A DNA stretch of 10,450 nucleotides from Promethearchaeia archaeon (GTDB lineage Archaea; Asgardarchaeota; Lokiarchaeia; Sigyniarchaeales; SOKP01), in NCBI GenBank assembly GCA_029856445.1, contig JAHQWY010000100.1, positions 1-10,450 on the forward strand. The letters are read 5' to 3'. The notes below the pieces were generated by a model that searched no databases, was not told the DNA's origin, and saw only the letters and a program-made list of their open reading frames with translations. Made by a program: the position numbers and the translations under genes. Each line of letters opens with the position of its first letter. Position 1 is the first letter of the stretch. Positions 1-5,832 of this stretch are shown one piece after another.

Positions 1-460
1 TTATCTAAACCTTTGATTTCAGATATTTGATTATAGCTTAAATCTAAAAATTCTAGAGTAGTAAGTTTATCTAAACCTTTAATCTCATTTATTTTATTAT
101 TACTAAGGTCTAATCTTTTTAAATTTTTCAGATGTTCCAAACCTTTTATTTCATTGATTCTATTATTCCGTAGATTTAAGATTTCTAAATTTGACAAATG
201 TCCTAAATTTTCTATATCTGTAATTTGATTATCATAAATCAATAGTGATTTCAAATTAGAAAGGTTCTTGAGCCCTTGAATCTTATGAATTTCATTATTA
301 CTAAGATACAAATATTCTAATTTCTTAAGATGATCCAATCCTTCAATTTCTTTAATATTATTCCATTGAAGGTGCAATGATTTTAAATTAATTAAATTAT
401 GCAAACTTTCTATTTCCATAATCCTATTAAAATTTAAATATAATTTACTTAAATTTGTTA
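1..460 (-). repeat. Tandem 66-bp coding repeats encoding the LRR units
   Basis: The LRR part of the gene repeats at the DNA level with a 66-bp period (22 codons). For example, TTATCTAAACCTTT occurs at position 1 and again at 67, each followed by a similar ATT/ATCTCA stretch. Conservation is best in the two units nearest the left edge and decays toward the HEAT part. This suggests recent unit duplication, or conversion, at the 3' side of the gene. Confidence 0.7.
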
Positions 461-974
461 ACTTGTTTAATCCTCTGATTTCTGATATTTTTCCGATCCC
501 AATACTACTTAAATTAATAGTAGGATAAGTTCCAAATGGAAAAAATATTCTCCCATTCACGTCGATATATTCAATCTCTTTCAACAATGATTTTAATTTT
601 GGATTTTTAGTTCTTTCCAATGCTTTGATGATTATAATTATGCAAGATTCTGATTGTTCATTTTTTAAAGCCCATTTAATTGGATTTAAAGCATTATCAG
701 GAAAATGTCTAATAATTATACTCGCAGCATTTCCACGCACAATTTCATTTAAGTCTGAAATTAATAGGTTCTCAAGAAAAAAGTAAACCTTTTCTTCTTT
801 TGACCCAATTAAACCCAAAAATTTTACACTTGAGATTCTAGTTTGGTTATCTTTTTCGAAAGTATTCTCAATTACTGATATCAATAATTCTGACGCTTTA
901 CTTCTGTCTAATTTATTCTCTTTATAACTTTTGAATATTTCCTTGGGTGATAATGTTGACATCTGGTTATTCAT
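1..974 (-). CDS. HEAT-like plus SDS22-type leucine-rich repeat protein, C-terminus cut by window edge
   Basis: Partial leftward gene; I translated 324 residues from ATG 974-972 to the window edge with no stop. Residues about 25-135 are helical with HEAT/PBS-lyase-like spacing (RISSVKFLGLIGS, EIVRGNAASIIIRHF, IKWALKNE). From about 153 the protein switches to tandem 22-residue leucine-rich repeats of SDS22 type, pattern LxxLxxLxLxxNxIxEIxGL, with about seven units visible and more expected beyond the edge. There is no signal peptide or membrane segment, so it is probably a cytoplasmic protein-binding scaffold. HEAT-LRR combinations are frequent in Asgard archaea (family knowledge). ATG 962-960 (residue 5) is an alternative start; no clear ribosome-binding site distinguishes them. 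It lies 49 bp downstream of the phosphoesterase gene on the same strand and may be co-transcribed. The binding partner cannot be read from the sequence. Confidence 0.9.
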   Translation of the reverse strand, partial: MNNQMSTLSPKEIFKSYKENKLDRSKASELLISVIENTFEKDNQTRISSVKFLGLIGSKEEKVYFFLENLLISDLNEIVRGNAASIIIRHFPDNALNPIKWALKNEQSESCIIIIIKALERTKNPKLKSLLKEIEYIDVNGRIFFPFGTYPTINLSSIGIGKISEIRGLNKLTNLSKLYLNFNRIMEIESLHNLINLKSLHLQWNNIKEIEGLDHLKKLEYLYLSNNEIHKIQGLKNLSNLKSLLIYDNQITDIENLGHLSNLEILNLRNNRINEIKGLEHLKNLKRLDLSNNKINEIKGLDKLTTLEFLDLSYNQISEIKGLD

Positions 975-1005
975 TAAATAAATCTTAATTAATAATAATG
1001 TAGAG

Positions 1006-1012
1006 AAAAAAA
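1006..1012 (-). terminator. Possible U-tract terminator after the phosphoesterase gene
   Basis: Read leftward, a run of seven T follows the phosphoesterase stop codon by about 11 nt (TCATTTTTTTCTC). Archaeal transcription can terminate on such U-tracts. It is short and no second tract is present, so read-through into the LRR gene is equally possible. Confidence 0.3.
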
Positions 1013-1023
1013 TGAGTTAAATT

Positions 1024-1536
1024 CTATAGTTCTATTATCTCTGCTTCCATCGTTTTCGTGTCTATAATTGCAAATGTCGATTTACCAGTTAAATAACCGC
1101 ATAATTCACCTGGATTAACCACTAAAACCCCATTCTCATACTTTTTATTACTCAAAAAATGAGTATGTCCTGATAAAATAATATCAAATTTGCCAGAAAG
1201 AGCTAGTGCTTCTATAGTTTCTTTCTTTGGCATATGAGACGCAAAGATTCTCTTTCCTCCTAATTCTAATATTAATTCATTACCACGCTCAGCAATCTTG
1301 CATATTTGACCAAGATTTTGTTTTAAATACAATTTTTCACCATCATTGTTCCCAAAAACTCCATAAAAATTTGTCTTTATACCATCATTAAGTGTATCGA
1401 ACCATTTTTTAACAAACGGAGCAACAAAGTCTCCACAATGAATTAGAGCATCTATTGATCTCTCATTTATTATAGAGACTGCTTTTAATATATTATCTTT
1501 ATGATCGTGTGAATCGGAAATACAAGCTATTTTCAT
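1024..1536 (-). CDS. YfcE/MJ0936-type metallophosphoesterase
   Basis: A 170-residue single-domain calcineurin-like phosphoesterase of the COG0622 type, predicted to be a cytosolic metal-dependent phosphodiesterase. The ordered metal-binding motifs are all visible: D-x-H at D8/H10 (SDSHDHKDN), GD at 35-36, GNND at 62-65, SH at 100-101 (H101) and GHTH at 123-126. Length is usual for the family (about 160-180) and no core motif is missing, so it should be active; the natural substrate of this family is mostly unknown. ATG 1536-1534 is preceded by AAAGGAG (complement of 1548-1554) with an 11-nt spacer, supporting this start. It is transcribed leftward, divergent from the polyprenyl synthase and 49 bp ahead of the LRR gene. 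I see nothing in the sequence linking it functionally to either neighbour. Confidence 0.95.
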   Translation of the reverse strand: MKIACISDSHDHKDNILKAVSIINERSIDALIHCGDFVAPFVKKWFDTLNDGIKTNFYGVFGNNDGEKLYLKQNLGQICKIAERGNELILELGGKRIFASHMPKKETIEALALSGKFDIILSGHTHFLSNKKYENGVLVVNPGELCGYLTGKSTFAIIDTKTMEAEIIEL

Positions 1537-1641
1537 CTTTTAAAGTTCTCCTTTAGTATAAAAATAATAGGAATTAGATATAATTAAATTAAATTATTAT
1601 ATGTTTTATATTAATACTAACGAAATTTTTGTGATATTTAA
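1537..1641. promoter_or_regulatory. Divergent promoter region between phosphoesterase and polyprenyl synthase
   Basis: This 105-bp AT-rich spacer must hold both promoters. TTTTATATTAA at 1604-1614 is a good archaeal TATA-like box about 28-38 nt before the rightward ATG at 1642, which would give a very short leader. The leftward gene has AAAGGAG (reverse complement of 1548-1554). Just before ATG 1642 there is only GTGAT (part of a GGTGAT-type site) with a 6-nt spacer. The TATA call rests on position and composition only. Confidence 0.45.
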
Positions 1642-2718
1642 ATGATAGAAGAATTCTTTAAAACAGAGAAAGCATATGTTGATAAAGAATTGGAGAAATA
1701 TTTTTTTCAGTTAAACAAATCAGAAAAAGATATTCTTCTCAAGGATTTTATTACACAACTTAAAGAATATATTTTAAATAAGAAAGCAAAAAGGATTCAT
1801 CCTATTTTGCTAAATTCTGCTTTTTCTGGTATTGTAAATCCAATGTACTTAGAAGATCAAATTGAGCAAATTCGAGAAGTTTCTATAGCAGTTGAATTAT
1901 TACACAGTGGTCACTTAATTCATGATGATCTGTTAGATGATGATGTAATAAGAAGAGGGAAACCAACCTTTCATATACAATTAAAAAATGAGTTGAACCA
2001 AATATATAAGGATTTAAACGTTCCAAAAAGAGACGATTTTGTAGATTTATATGGAAGAGATATGTCAATCTTAGGTGGAACACAAGGATATTTATTAGGT
2101 TTAGATATAATAAAATCAGCAAAATTTCCGGAACATATTAAATTATTAGCTATTAATGAATATACTCAAGCAATGGATTTTCTAATGAAAGGGCAATTGA
2201 TCGAAGAATATATGAATTATAATAATATTACAATGACGTTAGAACAGTATTTAAACATAGCAGAGTGTCAAAAGGCTCGGTTATTTGAGAAATCAGCAAA
2301 AATTGGAGCTATTTTAGCGAAAGGTAACATACATTATCAAATCAAACCCTTAAGCGAGGCACTTCTAAGTATTGGTCAAGCTCACGCTATAAGAGATGAT
2401 CTTCTTGATCTTGAAGCAGATATTAAAGCAAAAAATCGTTCAAAAATAGTATATATTTTAGCAGTTCAAAACACAGATGAAGATCAATCTAAAATATTAA
2501 ATGAGATTTACCATAAAGACAATATAAATAAAAATGATATAATAGAGGTGAAAAATATTTTCGTTGAAACGAATGCTATGATAATTGCTGAACATTTAGC
2601 GAAGAACTTAGTAGAACAATCAAAGAATTGTTTAAAGGACATATATCCTGATCTTAATAAGGAACAGAAGATCTTTTTTAATGAATTCTCTGATTTTGTT
2701 TTTGATAGAAAGTATTAA
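1642..2718 (+). CDS. Divergent trans-type polyprenyl (isoprenyl) diphosphate synthase
   Basis: A 358-residue all-alpha prenyl synthase homologue. The family elongates allylic diphosphates with isopentenyl diphosphate; in archaea the main products are C20/C25 lipid precursors. Visible motifs: ELLH (85-88), first Asp-rich motif DDLLDDD (95-101) followed by RRG (104-106), GQ (184-185) and second Asp-rich motif DDLLD (252-256). Oddities: the usual GKRxRP at the N-terminal substrate site is AKRIHP (49-54), with His53 at the conserved Arg. The FQ pair before the second motif is H248-A249. The GK...D..GK segment after it is shortened to EADIKAKNRSK. About 20 extra residues (roughly 115-138) separate the first Asp motif from the next core helix. 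So the fold and Mg sites are clear but canonical activity is uncertain; it could be a specialised synthase, a partner subunit or a terpene-forming relative. It converges on the GTPase gene with 18 bp between stops. Confidence 0.88.
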   Translation: MIEEFFKTEKAYVDKELEKYFFQLNKSEKDILLKDFITQLKEYILNKKAKRIHPILLNSAFSGIVNPMYLEDQIEQIREVSIAVELLHSGHLIHDDLLDDDVIRRGKPTFHIQLKNELNQIYKDLNVPKRDDFVDLYGRDMSILGGTQGYLLGLDIIKSAKFPEHIKLLAINEYTQAMDFLMKGQLIEEYMNYNNITMTLEQYLNIAECQKARLFEKSAKIGAILAKGNIHYQIKPLSEALLSIGQAHAIRDDLLDLEADIKAKNRSKIVYILAVQNTDEDQSKILNEIYHKDNINKNDIIEVKNIFVETNAMIIAEHLAKNLVEQSKNCLKDIYPDLNKEQKIFFNEFSDFVFDRKY

Positions 2719-2736
2719 TTATGGAAACTTTTACTT

Positions 2737-3333
2737 TTATACAACAACATAAGGTATATTCAGTCTACCTAACATTAGGTTGTTAAGTTCTTTGAATACT
2801 TCTAAAACATTGTAATTCTCTAAAGAGGAAGTTCTAAAAAATCCATCTAATTGTTTTTCTTTTACAAGCTCATGAATTAATTTTTCATTGACAATTTCTG
2901 AAGGGGGTGTTTTCTCTAATAAATCACTCTTACTTCCAACTAAGATAATAGGGATATCTGATCTAAACGTATGTTTAATTAATTGTTCATACCAGAAATC
3001 TAATTCATTAAAGGAATATTTATTTACTAAATCAAAAACTAATAAAGCTCCATTTGCACCTTCAAAAAATCGAGGAATCAATGGTATAAAGCGCTCTTGA
3101 CCACCAAAATCAAAAATAGAATTAACAACATAATTCTCATTGGTCTCATCCGGATTTGTTTTAAAATTTATCCTTAAGTAAACTGAATGAAAATTAATTC
3201 CGATTGTTGGAGATGTATCGAAATCAAATGAATTGAAGCAGTAACGATTAAAAAGACATGTTTTTCCTACTGAACTTGCCCCACATATTACTATTTTAAA
3301 GGTATATATAACTTCTTTTCCATCCTGACTCAT
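2737..3333 (-). CDS. Ras/Rab-like small GTPase
   Basis: A 198-residue single-domain small GTPase. G motifs in order: G1 P-loop GASSVGKT (18-25), G2 Thr43 in SPTIG, G3 DFGGQE (75-80, keeping the Gln79 equivalent of Ras Gln61), G4 GSKSDL (133-138) and G5 TSSLEN (168-173). Spacing P-loop to Thr (18) and G3 to G4 (59) equals that of Ras. Departures from the family: G4 is SKSD rather than NKxD, G5 is SSL rather than SAK, and the segment between G2 and G3 is about ten residues longer, so the beta2-beta3 hairpin is extended. There is no C-terminal cysteine (it ends NIPYVVV), so prenyl anchoring is not expected. Asgard archaea carry many such GTPases (family knowledge); effector and regulator are unknown. 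ATG 3333-3331 has only a weak purine stretch upstream. Convergent with the prenyl synthase, divergent from the radical SAM gene. Confidence 0.95.
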   Translation of the reverse strand: MSQDGKEVIYTFKIVICGASSVGKTCLFNRYCFNSFDFDTSPTIGINFHSVYLRINFKTNPDETNENYVVNSIFDFGGQERFIPLIPRFFEGANGALLVFDLVNKYSFNELDFWYEQLIKHTFRSDIPIILVGSKSDLLEKTPPSEIVNEKLIHELVKEKQLDGFFRTSSLENYNVLEVFKELNNLMLGRLNIPYVVV

Positions 3334-3630
3334 AGGCTCAACTATTCTTAAGTAAATAAAACTATTGAGATATTTTTATTTAGTTTAAATCAAAATTCAA
3401 TTCAATACATTAATTTATCCGAGATAGTTATTAAAAATTTAAATATTTTGTTTTAAAGATTAAAAATCCTTTAATTTTGAGGTATTACAAAAATGTAAAA
3501 AATAACCTAAAAAATTTTTGAATAGGTCTATTGTAAGTTATAATAATAATATCTAAAAATCTACTTTATTTTATTAAACTTAGATATTGATTAAAATTTA
3601 ATTTTTAATAACTATTCTTTATCTAGTGAA
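3334..3630. other. AT-rich divergent spacer between GTPase and radical SAM genes
   Basis: This is a 297-bp stretch with no credible gene. For the leftward GTPase, the complement of about 3372-3386 reads CTAAATAAAAATATC, a TATA-like box about 40-50 nt before its ATG. For the rightward gene the spacer ends in several T/A tracts, such as TTTAATTTTTA near 3597, without a strong ribosome-binding site (GTGA just before ATG 3631). Two short inverted repeats occur: TTACA-AAAA-TGTAA at 3485-3498 and a bulged AT hairpin at 3453-3474. Otherwise I see nothing structured in it. Confidence 0.6.
3485..3498. promoter_or_regulatory. Small perfect inverted repeat, possible operator
   Basis: TTACA-AAAA-TGTAA is a perfect 5-bp-arm inverted repeat with a 4-bp spacer, about 130-145 bp before the radical SAM start and 150-165 bp from the GTPase start. 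The shape fits a winged-helix dimer site, but in DNA this AT-rich short repeats arise by chance. Confidence 0.2.
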
Positions 3631-4539
3631 ATGGCAATTAGTTATCCCCCTGAACATATTATTATTCGTCCTCCTGTAGAAGCATACTCTGTTTTAATTG
3701 CTGTTACAGGCGGATGTTCTTGGAATAAATGTAGATTTTGCGGAACCTATAAGGGAATGTATGGGACAATTCAAGAGTATGCCATACGACCTTTAGAAGA
3801 TGTCAAAAAAGATATTGATCAAGCAGCTAAATACAATTACCACGGATTTCCTGTATTTCTAGCGGGAGGAAATCCAACATCAGCTCCGACAGATTATTTG
3901 GTTGAAATTATAAAATATGTAAGGTTAAAACTCAGGAATGTTCAAAGAGTAAGTTGTTATGCAAAAGCATTAGATATTTTAAGAAAAACAGATGAAGAAT
4001 TATTAAAACTATCTGAAGCGGGATTAGACATTGTTTACATGGGATTAGAAAGTGGTTCAAACACTGTTTTAAGATTAATGAAAAAAGGGACAAATGCTGA
4101 GTCTTTTATAAAGGCTGGAAAAAGATTATTAAACGCAGGGATTAACTTATCACTATATGTTATACTTGGATTAGGAGGGCATAAATATTCCGAAGAACAT
4201 GTAATTGAGACTGCAAGAGTACTAACCGAAATAAATCCAACGATTTTTAGGTTTCGAACTTTAAACATTTCCCCAAGTATACCTCTTTGGGAAGATTTAA
4301 AATCAGGTAAATTTACTTTATTAAGCCCAGTTGAAAATTTAATAGAAGAAAGAGAAATAATTGCAAACTTGGGAGAAAACGTTACATCTCAAGTGTTCAA
4401 TGACCATGTAAGTAATTATTGCTCAATTGAATCAGCAAATATTAAAATTGACCGAGAAATGTTTCTTACAGCATTAGATTCTTATATTAATGATCCCAGA
4501 ATTAAACAAATGCCAAGAAAAAACTTAACTCGCATGTAA
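3631..4539 (+). CDS. Radical SAM protein with CX4CX2C cluster motif
   Basis: A 302-residue radical SAM enzyme of the broad COG1032/Elp3-like group. The 4Fe-4S ligands are C29, C34 and C37 in GGCSWNKCRFC, a CX4CX2C arrangement instead of the common CX3CX2C; Tyr40 and Lys41 follow. Other core segments are visible: LAGGNP (77-82, in the position of the GGxP SAM-binding loop), YMGLESGS (136-143) and YVILGLGG (176-183). The N-terminal RPPVEAYS and the GTYKG after the cluster fit a recognisable subfamily whose members read GCSxNKCxFCxxYK; to my knowledge its substrate is not established. There is no B12-binding, TRAM or SPASM domain, so the protein is a bare core domain. ATG 3631 is followed by family-like sequence and fits the expected start, although its ribosome-binding site is weak. 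Its stop directly abuts the stop of the convergent regulator gene. The neighbours do not reveal a pathway. Confidence 0.92.
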   Translation: MAISYPPEHIIIRPPVEAYSVLIAVTGGCSWNKCRFCGTYKGMYGTIQEYAIRPLEDVKKDIDQAAKYNYHGFPVFLAGGNPTSAPTDYLVEIIKYVRLKLRNVQRVSCYAKALDILRKTDEELLKLSEAGLDIVYMGLESGSNTVLRLMKKGTNAESFIKAGKRLLNAGINLSLYVILGLGGHKYSEEHVIETARVLTEINPTIFRFRTLNISPSIPLWEDLKSGKFTLLSPVENLIEEREIIANLGENVTSQVFNDHVSNYCSIESANIKIDREMFLTALDSYINDPRIKQMPRKNLTRM

Positions 4540-5052
4540 TTAGGGTTTATTTGAAGAACTGAGTTTTTTATCCATTCTAGCAAAAGGTTTTTTATACTTC
4601 TCTATGATGTCTAGGAAAAAATTATTTAATTCTAAAATCCGGTTATAACCTTTTTCATTTTCTAATAAGTTTTTGTTTTTTTCTAATTCAATTTTCAATT
4701 CTTCTAAATCTTGCTTCCATTTAATCATTCTGTTAATAATAGTTTTACTAAATTTATATAAAATCAATCCAGCAGATTCCGCAGAATATATAATCTTGCC
4801 TTTTTTCGATATATCCGCTTTCTCAATAAGATCCATTTCTAGAAGTAAATTTAATTCTTCAGAAATCTTTCCTGCTGATAATCCTGTTATTCTTTGTAGC
4901 ATTTTTTGAGTTAAAAACTTTCTGGTCATGAATAAAGTTAAAAGTCTAATAAATACAGGATCCCGACCAAAAAACATTGGTAATGCAGTCATCTGATTTA
5001 CTATCTCATCTTCAATTAAGTATACTTCTTGGTCAAATTTAATCTCACTCAT
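4540..5052 (-). CDS. GbsR/MarR-like winged-helix regulator, second gene of a paralogous pair
   Basis: A 170-residue DNA-binding protein. A winged helix-turn-helix lies at about 47-92: LTQKMLQRITGLSAGKIS (47-64) gives the two helices, EMDLIEKADISKKGKIIY forms the wing. A charged helix at about 104-135 (KWKQDLEELKIELEKNKN) looks like a dimerising coiled coil. It matches the GbsR/MarR-type architecture. The HTH matches the upstream gene at 12 of 18 positions, so the two are paralogues. ATG 5052-5050 follows the upstream gene's stop by 20 bp, and an AGGAGAG site (complement of 5064-5070) sits just behind that stop, 12-13 nt before the ATG, so the two are co-transcribed and translated in tandem. 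It probably acts as a dimer, perhaps a heterodimer with its neighbour, on the repeat-rich spacer upstream of the ABC operon (inference). Its stop abuts that of the radical SAM gene. Confidence 0.88.
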   Translation of the reverse strand: MSEIKFDQEVYLIEDEIVNQMTALPMFFGRDPVFIRLLTLFMTRKFLTQKMLQRITGLSAGKISEELNLLLEMDLIEKADISKKGKIIYSAESAGLILYKFSKTIINRMIKWKQDLEELKIELEKNKNLLENEKGYNRILELNNFFLDIIEKYKKPFARMDKKLSSSNKP

Positions 5053-5072
5053 AAATTTAGAATCTCTCCTGC

Positions 5073-5597
5073 TTAAGTCGTTATTGGTTCAAAAAATTCA
5101 GTTTTGTAAAATTCAAATATATAAAGAAGTTGATTAATTCTTTGATAAAGATGTTCAGCTCCTTTTTTACCTTGCTCAATACATTTTTCTAGATCCTTTT
5201 TCTTACTATTTAAGTAAACGTCCATAGAACTAAGACTGCTTACCATGATATCTATTCCACTTGTAGTCATATCTTCAAGTGTTCCAGAATATGAATATTT
5301 ATAGGTGTGAGTTTTGGGGATTCGTTTTTTCTGAAATCTACCCATACCGATCATTACTGAAAGATAAGTTGATATCGTACCCATTGAAAAACCTGTTAAT
5401 TCTTGTAATTCTTTCTGAGTTAAACCACCATGGACAAATAAATAAGAGGAAATTTTGAGCATCTTTGGATTAACTCTTTTCCTTCTTCCAATATCTACAA
5501 TAAAATCTACTATCTTATCCTCATATTTCCTTAATTTTTCACTAAAAAGATGTTTTCGGTCTCCCAGATATTCTTCAGTTGTTATATTATCGTTCAT
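5073..5597 (-). CDS. GbsR/MarR-like winged-helix regulator, first gene of a paralogous pair
   Basis: A 174-residue winged-helix protein. Helix-turn-helix at about 59-84 (LTQKELQELTGFSMGTIS at 59-76), wing at about 85-104 with basic and aromatic residues (FQKKRIPKTHTYKYSYSG), preceded by a basic N-terminal helix (IVDIGRRKRVNPKMLKIS region). The C-terminal about 60 residues are helical and probably dimerise. This order matches GbsR-type regulators. It is the promoter-proximal gene of the two-regulator operon and is divergent from the ABC transporter operon, the usual arrangement for a local regulator that also controls itself. Just before ATG 5597-5595 the sequence is AAGGT, too close for a standard Shine-Dalgarno site. 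A TTTAAATA-type TATA box 28-35 nt upstream suggests a short-leader or leaderless mRNA. Ligand unknown. Confidence 0.88.
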   Translation of the reverse strand: MNDNITTEEYLGDRKHLFSEKLRKYEDKIVDFIVDIGRRKRVNPKMLKISSYLFVHGGLTQKELQELTGFSMGTISTYLSVMIGMGRFQKKRIPKTHTYKYSYSGTLEDMTTSGIDIMVSSLSSMDVYLNSKKKDLEKCIEQGKKGAEHLYQRINQLLYIFEFYKTEFFEPITT

Positions 5598-5624
5598 ACC
5601 TTAAATAATATATATCTTAACTTG

Positions 5625-5632
5625 TTTAAATA
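5625..5632 (-). promoter_or_regulatory. Probable TATA box of the regulator operon
   Basis: The complement reads TATTTAAA inside GAAAATATTTAAACA, 28-35 nt before ATG 5597. Archaeal TATA boxes sit about 25 nt before the transcript start, so the mRNA would begin almost at the ATG, which explains why no normal ribosome-binding site is seen. Confidence 0.45.
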
Positions 5633-5650
5633 TTTTCTCAAATTTCGAGT

Positions 5651-5740
5651 TTTGTGAAAAACATTTAAATAGGTAGTTTCATATAATAAAGTAGGTTTCG
5701 CAAGTTTCATGAATTGTGAAACCATCAATTTATGAAAAAC
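5651..5740. promoter_or_regulatory. Operator cluster: repeated GTTTCA/TGAAAC words around a 30-bp imperfect palindrome
   Basis: Within about 90 bp the word GTTTC(A/G) or its complement occurs six times: TGTGAAAAAC near 5653, GTTTCAT 5676-5682, GTTTCG 5695-5700, GTTTCAT 5704-5710, TGTGAAAC 5715-5722 and ATGAAAAAC 5732-5740. The best symmetry is GGTTTCGCAA (5694-5703) against TTGTGAAACC (5714-5723), ten-base arms with one G/T mismatch and a 10-bp middle that itself holds the perfect palindrome TTCATGAA (5706-5713). The position between two regulator genes and a divergent exporter makes binding of those regulators the obvious interpretation. That the regulators bind here is inference. Confidence 0.55.
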
Positions 5741-5745
5741 TTTAA

Positions 5746-5765
5746 AAATTAGGTACGCCTAATTT
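5746..5765. promoter_or_regulatory. 20-bp inverted repeat next to the ABC operon promoter
   Basis: AAATTAGG-TACG-CCTAATTT has perfect 8-bp arms and a 4-bp spacer. It overlaps the start of TTTATAAT (5763-5770), one of two TATA-like boxes ahead of the transporter; the other is ATTATAAAAAATAA at 5776-5789. A dimeric regulator bound here would block TBP/TFB access, so it is a likely repressor site. It is different in sequence from the GTTTCA words just upstream, so a second DNA specificity may be involved. Confidence 0.55.
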
Positions 5766-5820
5766 ATAATGGATAATTATAAAAAATAATAAAAGTAATT
5801 GAACACACTAAAAAAATATT

Positions 5821-5824
5821 GGTG
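5821..5824 (+). promoter_or_regulatory. Ribosome-binding site that decides the TTG start of the ABC ATPase
   Basis: GGTG sits 8 nt before TTG 5833. No in-frame ATG or GTG lies nearby that would give a normal ABC N-terminus, so site and family length together select TTG. Confidence 0.6.
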
Positions 5825-5832
5825 TTAAAAAA

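Noticed and set aside
1..460. Regularly spaced DNA repeats that could suggest a CRISPR array
   Set aside because: The period is exactly 66 bp, in frame, with no constant repeat/variable spacer division; it is explained by 22-residue leucine-rich repeats.
1883..2122. Leftward open frame inside the polyprenyl synthase gene
   Set aside because: Complement shadow of a conserved coding region; its translation shows no family motif.
3453..3474. TTAAAGATT-AAA-AATC-C-TTTAA hairpin
   Set aside because: Almost pure A/T with a bulge, in an AT-rich spacer; easily formed by chance and not placed after any gene end.
5605..5615. TATATATTA-like run as TATA box of the regulator operon
   Set aside because: Only about 8-18 nt before ATG 5597, too close for an archaeal TATA box unless the start codon lies further downstream; the TATTTAAA box at 5625-5632 fits better.
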